Shown: one piece after another, positions 55,023 to 64,000 of the stretch
How the letters are laid out: each line of letters begins with the position of its first letter
Position numbering within the stretch: the first letter of the stretch is position 1
NCBI RefSeq assembly: GCF_947242115.1
Contig: NC_074711.1
Location: 62,450,389-62,514,388, forward strand
From: Biomphalaria glabrata
Taxonomy: Eukaryota > Mollusca > Gastropoda > Planorbidae
Reading direction: 5' to 3'
Length of the DNA stretch: 64,000 nt
Position numbers and translations under genes: made by a program
The notes under the pieces: model-generated
Seen by the model: the letters and a program-made list of their open reading frames with translations, nothing else
Database searches by the model: none
Told to the model about the DNA's origin: nothing

Positions 55023-55660
55023 TGATCAGTGAATGAGTGAGTGAATCAGTGAATGAGTGAGTGAATCAGTGAATGAGTGAGTGAATCAGTGAATGATTGA
55101 ATGAATCAGTGAATGATTGAATGAATCAGTGAATGATTGAATGAATCAGTGAATGAGTGAGTGAATGAGTGAGTGAATCAGTGAATGAGTGAGTGAATTA
55201 GTGAATGAGTGAGTGAATCAGTGAGTGAGTGAATCAGTGAATAAGTGAGTGAATCAGTGAAAGAGTGAGTGAATCAGTGAGTGAGGGAGAATCAGTGAAT
55301 AAGTGAGTGAGAATCAGTGAATAAGTGAGTGAATCAGTAAATGAGTGAGTGAATCAGTGAATGATTGAATGAATCAGTGAATGAGTGAGTGAATGAGTGA
55401 GTGAATCAGTGAATGAGTGAGTGAATCAGTGAGTGAGTGAATCAGTGAATAAGTGAGTGAATCAGTGAATAAGTGAGTGAATCAGTGAATGAGTGAGTGA
55501 ATCAGTGAGTGAGGGAGAATCAGTGAATAAGTGAGTGAGAATCAGTGAATAAGTGAGTGAATCAGTGAATGGGTGAGTAAATCAGTGAATAAGTGAGTGA
55601 ATCAGTGAATAAGTGAGTGAATCAGTGAATGAGTGAATGAATCAGTGAATCAGTGAATGG
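55023..55660. repeat. GAATCAGTGAATGAGTGAGT array, about 30 units
   Basis: Units of 12-20 bp (GAATCAGT, GAATGAGT and GAGTGAGT blocks) with higher-order duplication: the stretches at about 55240-55340 and 55480-55560 are near copies. Confidence 0.95.
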
Positions 55661-55785
55661 TTGGTATTTTCACTTATACATAGTAGATTGTTCACAACGT
55701 GGGGACTCAAGTTATTTCAAGTTTTATTTAGTTATTAGCAGTAATCTTGATATTTACAGGTTTGACTGCTTCTCGTGCATCGAGA

Positions 55786-56492
55786 TATAAAAGATTGCAT
55801 CATGATTTCAACCATATCTATATATATAGAAGATTGCATTATGATTTCAACCATATCGATATATATAAAAGATTGCATCATGATTTCAACCATATCTATA
55901 TATATAGAAGATTGCATCATGATTTCAACCATATCTATATATAAAAGATTGCATCATGATTTCAACCATATCGATATATAAAAGATTGCATCATGATTTC
56001 AACCATATCTATAGATATAAAAGATTGCATCATGATTTCAACCATATCTATATATATGAAAGATTGCATCATGATTTCAACCATATATATATATAAAAGA
56101 TTGCATCTTGATTTCAACCATATCTATAGATATAAAAGATTGCATCATGATTTCAACCATATCTATATATATGAAAGATTGCATCATGATTTCAACCATA
56201 TCTATATATATAAAAGATTGCATCTTGATTTCAACCATATCTATAGATATAAAAGATTGCATCATGATTTCAACCATATCTATATATAAAAGATTGCATC
56301 ATGATTTCAACCATATCGATATATAAAAGATTGCATCATGATTTCAACCATATCTATAGATATAAAGATTGCATCATGGTTTCAACCATATCTATAGATA
56401 TAAAAGATTGCATCATGATTTCAACCATATCTATATATATGAAAGATTGCATCATGATTTCAACCATATCGATATATATAAAAGATTGCATC
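55786..56492. repeat. 38-bp minisatellite, about 19 copies
   Basis: The unit is AAAAGATTGCATCATGATTT plus CAACCATATCTATATATA. Length differs by (TA)n changes. IYIYKRLHHDFNH-type frames are artefacts. Confidence 0.96.
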
Positions 56493-57115
56493 ACTGTTTA
56501 GACAGTATCGTAGCTAACGAGCTGACATCAAATTCCAAATGCTGTACTTTATCCTAACTTCTAACACTAGACTAGACAGTTCTCTTTCAATGTTGTCTCT
56601 TTTATTTAAGAAAAGGAAGGGGGGGGGGGAGAAAAGGGGGAGGGGTGAAAGTATATAAATAAAAAAGAACCTATTTTGGTTCTATGAGATTAGCAGTGAG
56701 TATAATTTGCAAGCAGTCAGCACTATATCGTCAGCCCTCGATGCCGGGGGTGAGTAAGGAAGTTGTCACCCATCCCTTGCCAAGTCTTCATTATACCGGG
56801 ACATGCCCCAAGATGATAGACGGGGAGGCCTAGGGCGTGGCGTCACGTTTCCTGACAAAGTCAAATGATGTTGACGTGTCCCGACCCCGCCCCTTCATTT
56901 GAATATGTTATTTGACATACACTTTACATACGTTTATAATTTAACTATTATTGGTCTTGAGTTTGACTAGCCTGCCAATCAATGATGAAAAATAGAGTTT
57001 TTGTCCAATGTAAATCAATTAGAATACTGTCTTTTAGATTATTTCAGAAAAGTGCATTAAGTTAAGTGTCTGTTAGGACATGGTTGTGAGCAGCTGTCAT
57101 TGTCATTGTCTCTAT
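56493..57115. other. Intergenic, nothing recognised
   Basis: A GC-richer patch lies at 56720-56895 and a purine/G tract at 56610-56650. No exon or RNA gene seen. Confidence 0.45.
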
Positions 57116-57122
57116 ATCTCTC

Positions 57123-57162
<40 letters not shown>

Positions 57163-57210
57163 CATATGTCTCTCTCTCCCCCTATGCCTCTCTTTCTTTC
57201 TTTCTCTCTC
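57116..57210. repeat. (CT)n-rich microsatellite
   Basis: CTCTCTCTCT runs with TTTC interruptions. Confidence 0.9.
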
Positions 57211-57216
57211 AGATGT

Positions 57217-58194
<978 letters not shown>

Positions 58195-58925
58195 TGCATA
58201 TGGTATGCAAATAAATGCCGCAAAAAAAATGATGACTAATAAGCCAAAAGGGCTTTAAAAGGGGCATCAGTATTGGAGGTGAAAATGTGACTAGTGTTAG
58301 CAGCTTCAAATATCTAGAAGCTATTGTCTCAGATGAGGGAACGAAACCCGAATTATTGGCCCGAATAGCACAGTCCATATCAGCTCTTTCAAAACTTAAA
58401 ACAATATGGAAAGACAACGACTTAGCCCTCGGCACCAAAATCAGACTGATGCTCTCCCTGGTCATGGCCACATTTTTATATGCTTGTGAGTCTTGGACAC
58501 TGACTGCAGAGCTAGAGAGGAGGATCATAGTAATGGAATTGAGATGCTACAGAAGGATCCTAGGCATCCCTTTCAAAGACCGCATCACAAACCAAGAGAT
58601 TAGAGACATGGTTACTGCAGCGATCGGACCCCATGATGACCTGCTAACAATAGTACAAAAACGCAAGCTTAATATCTATGGTCATATTACAAGATCTTCG
58701 GGGCTAGCAAAGACCTTCTTTCAGGGAACAGTACCAGGAAAAAGAAGAAGAGGTAGACAGAGAAAGCGATGGGAGGACAACATAAAAGAATGGACGGGCC
58801 TGCCATTGAAAGAGGTTCTAAATAAGGCAAAAGACAGGGGGAAATGGAGAAAGACGGTCGACAAGTCTAGCTTGGTGCCCCAACGGTCTAACAGAATAAG
58901 GGATAGGTAAAGGTAAAAAGGTAAG
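58195..58925 (+). mobile_element. LINE fragment, RT C-terminal region (CFDP2/BovB-like text)
   Basis: An open frame at 58287-58910 (207 codons) encodes the end of a non-LTR reverse transcriptase protein: FKYLEAIVSDEGTKPELLAR, FLYACESWTLTAELERR, RCYRRILGIPFKDR, GHITRSSGLAKTFFQGTVPG and RRRGRQRKRWEDNIKEWTG. 5'-truncated; the frame is lost upstream of about 58280. This is the best-preserved member of the family in the window (others at 36845 and 62025). It is mobile DNA, not a host gene. Confidence 0.9.
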
Positions 58926-59112
58926 TGAGACGATCTTAAGACATGAAAGAGTAAAGACTTATTTTTGTTGTGAGCTAGATTGTGTTCAAATATCAGTTTC
59001 TTTCAATTAGATCTAGATCTCAGCTCAAATTAAATCCGTGAATAACAAAAGTTATGTTGAGTCTTTGTTCGCAAAGAAGTTTGTTCAATTTATTCAAAGT
59101 TTATTTATTAAC

Positions 59113-59725
59113 AACTAGCCTGGCATTACCCGCGGCCTGCGGGTCTAAGTTTGTGTTTACTAATGTAGTGGATTGGATTTAGATGTATGTTAAAGTTAGC
59201 TAATAATCCTTTCACGTTATTTCTTTTTCGCTACGAAAATAAAATTAGTTTTGCGAAAATGGGTTTACCCGAAGCCGATACATACATACTATTAAAAACG
59301 AAAAGAGCGATAGCTTTGTTAAATGAATGGGATTATAAAGTAAACAATTAACTAAACGAAATAATTTTTAGTACGCGATTCATGAATGAATATAGATCTA
59401 GGATTCTAGGCCTATCTCAACTCGGCTTCGCAGCTTTCGTAAACGAATGTAGTCTCTTAAAAATGCTTTAGAAAACCAAATTTGAATGTTTATTTGATCA
59501 AAATATGAAATGAATGGACTATAATTAGTATGTCAACATTGTAGACATGGCCTAGATCCATAAAATACTATAGCTGTAATAGAGTAGGGTCTTAAGTTTG
59601 TTTTAGGGCTACAATACATACACTACGGTCTAAGTTGGTACCCAAGATTGGTCAAGCGGTTTTGATGTCTATAAGTCACATACATACATACACCTCACAT
59701 TCTACTTTATAATATAGATATAAAA
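59113..59725 (+). mobile_element. Dispersed repeat family X, copy B
   Basis: It begins AACTAGCCTGGCATTACCCG and ends CTTTATAATATAGATA. Reverse-complement counterpart of 42909-43617, with a partly different middle (CGCAGCTTTCGTAAACG here). No coding content. Confidence 0.75.
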
Positions 59726-60861
59726 CGCCTTCATCGGTTCAGTTGTACTAGCTGTTTGGGACAACAAGCCAACAATCGGCCAACAACGGGGGGTGGGGGG
59801 GGGGGAGAGGTTCAGACCCCTTGCCGACATGATCGGAAACCTGTTGCATCTTCATTCTGTCTCCTGTCTCCAGAAAGAACGTTTTTACAACACTTAAAAA
59901 GTATGTGGCAATACAATTTCCGATTAAAAAACAAACAAACAACATTTCAGTGAGCTCTCATGACGTCACTTTGAATTCTAGACACAGTGTTCAATTAATA
60001 TCGATACAAATAAAACCTAAAAAATTGTGACTAAGTTTCTTTTCTTTTTTATTACATTCTTAAAAAAAACAACAACTGTGGAAGCCTTCATTGCTCTTCT
60101 GGGCTTCAGCTTGTATGTAAAGGGGGCTCGAACGAAAATGTTGTTATCTAGGAAGTCGTCACCTTACTCAGTTACTGTGTTATATTTCAAGTAATTGTAT
60201 AAGTGACTTTGGATTATTTACTTTGCATTAAAGTCAAGAAAAATATTGAGCGCTGAGTTAATTCATTTGTTGGATAAATTTGCAGGCAACTCTGAATCCG
60301 TGTATGTCATTTGATAGTGGATACAATCTCACCAAAATACAGTCGTGAAAATTATTATGAAAGTGTACGGAACGTTGAAAAAGTTTCACTGTCAATGGCT
60401 TTTGTATTTCGAGCTTTTTTTTTCAGATTATTCTATAACTTAAAAACAAGTGAACATATTCACATCCAGACCATATAACACTGTTGTGCAGTTATCGAGA
60501 TCATAACTCTGGCGTAGGTCCTGAGTTAGAGAAAAAACAAATATCTATCTTGAGCAGACTTTACGTCTTTGGCTATTTAATGTTGGGTAATTAAAATTAA
60601 TGCTCAGGAAAATTGTGTCTCTATCTTGGAATATTATAAAGTTTAGTAGATCTAGGCATTAATATTCCATTAACCAGAATTCTTTCGGGAGGGGGGGGGG
60701 GTAAAAAATGTTCCATTGCTTTTTACTTTGAAATTCATTAGTTATTTAGAGAAAACAAAATCGCTCTATAAGTTGTATCTAGGAGATATTGTCTTTATAA
60801 ACAAAATATATTTAATGTTTTTCTTGCTTTAAACATTTTTACCTCTGCAAAAAAAAAAAAA
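59726..60861. other. Intergenic, nothing recognised
   Basis: A G-run lies near 59788-59805 and another near 60693-60705. AT-rich otherwise. Confidence 0.45.
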
Positions 60862-61250
60862 AATGTAGGCTCAAGGCGCTGTAATAACATTACAAACACA
60901 AACACAAACACAACTGCTAAAATGACAAACTAATCTAAAAAAGTTTTAAACAGGTAGGTCTTAATGTTCTTCTTGAAAGTAGTGTGGCATGTTGTCTGTC
61001 TGAGATCAATGGGGTTCCAAACTTTTGGTCCGTGCACTGAAAAGCCCGCAGACCGTAGCTTTTGAGGGAGAAACGTGGCACCATTAGGAGCGTTGAGTCC
61101 ATTGAGGGCAGGGCTCTCTGAGAGACATATGAACTGATCAGTTCGCTAAGGTACAAGAACATCTCATTGTTATATATATACACTGCTGACAAAGTGTGGC
61201 CACCTTGTAGTTGATTCTCGCTTTCACAGGAAGCCAATGGAGAAGGGGAC
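60862..61250 (-). mobile_element. LINE fragment (CR1/Rex-like RT C-terminus)
   Basis: The minus strand reads KARINY, CIYNNEMFLYLSELISSYV, LLMVPRFSLKSYGLRAF and, in a shifted frame, KVWNPIDLR. These are the typical end of CR1/jockey-type reverse transcriptase. Broken. Confidence 0.75.
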
Positions 61251-61505
61251 ACGACAATTCGTTCACTGACTTTTCGTTCACCGACAAATCGTTTACGACT
61301 TTACGTTCACGCGACTATTCGTTCACCAGACATTTCGTTCACCCGACAATTCGTTCACCCGACATATCGTTCACCAGACTATTCGTTCACCCGACATATC
61401 GTTCACCGACAACTTGTTCACAGAGAGTTGGTTTACGACAAATCATTCACACAACAAATCTTTCACTGACAATTTGTTCACCGACAAATTGTTCACTGGA
61501 TAATA
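61251..61505. repeat. Degenerate 15-16-bp CGTTCACYGACA repeat
   Basis: About 16 units of ATTCGTTCACCCGACA with variable spacing and divergence; older than the other arrays. Confidence 0.85.
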
Positions 61506-61543
61506 ACAGGGTGTCTTCTATTGGGTCCCTGTTGTGAACTCCT

Positions 61544-61698
61544 TACTTGGCTTATAACATGACACCTAACTTGGATTATAACATGACACCTAACTTGGAT
61601 TATAACCTGACACCTAACTTGGATTATAACCTGACACCTAACTTGGATTATAACCTGGCTCCTAACTTGGATTATAACCTATAACCTGACACCTAACA
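61544..61698. repeat. 25-bp tandem repeat, about 6 copies
   Basis: The unit is ACTTGGATTATAACCTGACA plus CCTA. Confidence 0.93.
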
Positions 61699-62024
61699 GA
61701 CTTCTCTCAATCATTCAAAGTGACGCCAAAAATGAATTAATAACAGAATAGAACTTTAATAAAAGTCATCAGGATAACTGTAGCTGTAGACACGCATCAA
61801 ATGTTTACGATCAACTATACATAATTATGAAAACTGACTTCTATATTACTTATTCTTTACGAATAGGCTCCAAAACTCAGGCCTCTGACAACTTTACAAA
61901 CCTCAAGCGTTGTCACTCTGTCCCAATGAAATAATAATAGATAAACCTAGAATTCCTTAAATCTTACACCCAAGATTCTATCAAGTATTGTTTACAATAC
62001 TATATACAAACATAATCACCACAC
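61699..62024. other. AT-rich spacer
   Basis: Nothing recognised. Confidence 0.5.
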
Positions 62025-62905
62025 CATTTTTCTCTATTCCTCTGTCTTTTGCCTTGGATAGAACCTCTTTCAATGGCTGACACGTCCATTCTTTTTTGTT
62101 GTCTTCCCATCGCTTTCTCTGTCTCGTCCTCCTTGTCCTGGTACTATTCCCTGAAGGAAGGTCTTTGCGAGCCCCGAAGACCTTGTACTATGGTGTCACA
62201 TCATTGTTTGATGGCCAGTGACATGTGCTAGTCGGGTAGCACGGGGCTACACCTGTTTATTGTGTTTATGATGTTTCAAGGGAAAGTTATGAATTATGGG
62301 TAAAAAAGTCTCGTTCTGAGAGTTGACCACATGGTCAGAAATCAGCAGGTACCTGGACATAGAAGTGATTAGACGTATGAAGCAATACTAGTTGTGTCAT
62401 TGATATGTATATTCTATTGGATTTCTGAATTGAGTGATGTGAAACATAATAGCTGTTTATTGATGGCTGGATTTGCCAGTATACTGTGTATTTCATTTTA
62501 CGGTCAAATAAATATTCTGTCTGCTGATCAAGGACTCAATTGATGAATTGTAATGTTTGTTGTGATGTACTAATTAGAGTAAAAACAGTTCAAGCGAAGG
62601 AAGGCATCTCTAATTACTGCATAGTAGACACTCTTACATGCATAATCAAATGTCACTTAATAAGTAGTGACCTATCTAAGATCCTTCTGTAGCATCTCGA
62701 TTCCATTGCTAGGGTCCTCTTCTCTAGATCTTCAGTCAGCGTCTAAGACTCACAAGCATATAAGAATGTGGCCATGACCAGGGAGCGCATCGTCTGATTT
62801 TGGTGCCGAGGGCTATGCCTTTGTTCTTCCCTATTAGTTTAAGTTTCGCAAGTGCTGCTGTGGAATGTGCCATTCGGTCCAGTAGTTCAGGTTGCGTTCG
62901 TTTTT
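62025..62905 (-). mobile_element. LINE fragment split by about 430 bp of other DNA
   Basis: Segments 62025-62235 and 62672-62905 are antisense to the LINE at 58195: GACACGTCCATTCTTTT, CTTCCCATCGCTTTCTCTG, CAAGCATATAAGAATGTGGC and ATGACCAGGGAGCGCATC. The intervening 62236-62671 is unrelated, with AATAAA near 62510 and AGTGAC near both borders (62217, 62668), possibly a short target duplication. Confidence 0.7.
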
Positions 62906-63857
62906 TAGATCATCTGGATCATTTCTGGATCCAGGCTCCATGAAGTTCTGACTTGCCAAATAGATTTATTGTAATAATATATGTTATTATTTCCCTTGAA
63001 GACATTTACAGAGTCTACAACACAATTGGGCAGATGCGTTGTAACTATAAACATATTTTGTGATATGTCCTCTTCATTTGTTTACTTCTCTGAGTACCAA
63101 GCGTCCTGTGTTTTTTGTCCAGCTATGTTTCCTATATATATGTTTCTGGTTTATTTATTACTGAACTGTTGTCTATTTATCTAAAAGTTTAAAAAAATAT
63201 AGTCCTTTTTTATGATGCTTTCTACAGCACGCACACACACAAAATTAAAAAAAAATTCTTCGTATATTGTCTAAAACTAAAAAAAAAACCTTTATAAAAA
63301 ATTATTACAAATAAAAGTTTTCTGGTGGGATAATTAGTTTTCGTGACAATACTTCCGTTAGTTGAGTTCATCTCTGACTCACAGGCTTACCTTAGAATGG
63401 CTGTTTGCTATCACTTAATTAAAAAAACAACATCTAATTCTATTTTAAAATATATTCGTGATATTATTTCAACTTGCTTGTATTCAGATAAATCCAATGA
63501 CCCAGGCCTTGACTTTGTGAGCGGCGAAATGTCTGGTCTTCAAAAACACACCCAATACATTGCACATTATCTGTGACCCTTTAATCACTGTAATGAGTAG
63601 AGTCTTCTACTGGTCAAAGAAACGGCCGTCAGCGCCAGGTGTCAAAAGTGTTCCATTGACGACAAAACGTAGAAATGTATTAAGCTGACAACAAAACGTA
63701 GAGATGTATTAAGCTGACAACATTTCAAGTCTGCTCGACACCTCAGTCATTCAAAGGTTACACATCAAGGAAATGAAACAAATCTGTCAGCATCTAAGAC
63801 TTTTGTTTGTCTGTCACCATCTACCAGTGATAAATAACTCTTCGACACTTTTATAAT
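62906..63857. other. AT-rich intergenic stretch
   Basis: GACAAAACGTAGARATGTAT is duplicated near 63660 and 63690. No gene supported. Confidence 0.5.
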
Positions 63858-63935
63858 AAACGATGTGTCATAATAGATTACGTAACGATGTGTCATAATA
63901 GATTACATAAAGATGTGTCATAATAGATTACATCA
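63858..63935. repeat. 25-bp tandem repeat, 3 copies
   Basis: The unit is ACGATGTGTCATAATAGATT plus ACGTA. Confidence 0.9.
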
Positions 63936-64000
63936 TAATATATTTTATAGTAAAATAAAAATAATATAACACAAGCCTACCCCTCCCCCCCCCCCAACAG

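Noticed and set aside
58287-58910. 207-codon open frame as a possible host gene
   Set aside because: Clear non-LTR retrotransposon C-terminal sequence, with decayed copies elsewhere in the window.

Overview
The window looks like AT-rich nuclear DNA from a gastropod mollusc, most likely a freshwater pulmonate (planorbid-like) snail. This rests on multi-exon genes with GT-AG introns, many hAT elements and tRNA-derived SINEs, frequent AGATCTAG words, a short TTAGGG-type telomeric tract and a SPIN-like hAT fragment. No sequence search was possible, so the species is inference.

Genes are sparse. I can support three, all predicted to be secreted and none recognised by name. (1) A minus-strand gene at 9623-13505 has a signal-peptide exon followed by three exons that each encode one EGF-like domain; the last is calcium-binding. 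All introns are phase 1. (2) A plus-strand gene at 22298-42090 has three coding exons giving a 174-residue Pro-rich protein. Its first intron is 18.1 kb and its 3'UTR holds eleven copies of a 48-bp repeat. (3) A minus-strand gene at 45311-48162 has two exons giving a 667-residue Asn/Pro/Gln-rich protein with about 13 copies of an 11-residue NYQNPGN-type repeat. Genes 2 and 3 are convergent and 3.2 kb apart.

Most of the rest is repeats. There are more than 20 minisatellite arrays with units of 15-71 bp; several read as open frames on one or both strands only because the unit length is a multiple of three. The mobile elements include two related hAT transposons with intact 8-bp target duplications (6210-9022 and 27956-30880), at least five hAT-type MITEs, a SPIN-like 199-bp MITE (41700-41898), 5'-truncated LINE fragments (two with target duplications, one with a twin-priming inversion), tRNA-derived SINEs, a second SINE-like family, a long solo LTR (25586-27705) and a broken Ty3/Gypsy fossil.

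Layout: 1-9.0 kb is repeats and nested transposons; 9.6-13.5 kb is the EGF gene; 13.5-22.3 kb is MITEs, SINEs and minisatellites; 22.3-42.8 kb is the Pro-rich gene with its repeat-filled intron; 45.0-48.2 kb is the Asn/Pro/Gln-rich gene with a LINE insertion just upstream; 49.3-64 kb has no gene I can support, only arrays, LINE debris and AT-rich DNA. The most notable structures are a SINE whose B-box region has expanded into a roughly 27-copy array, a SINE filled-site/empty-site pair between the two hAT copies, a three-level transposon nest, and the SPIN-like element.
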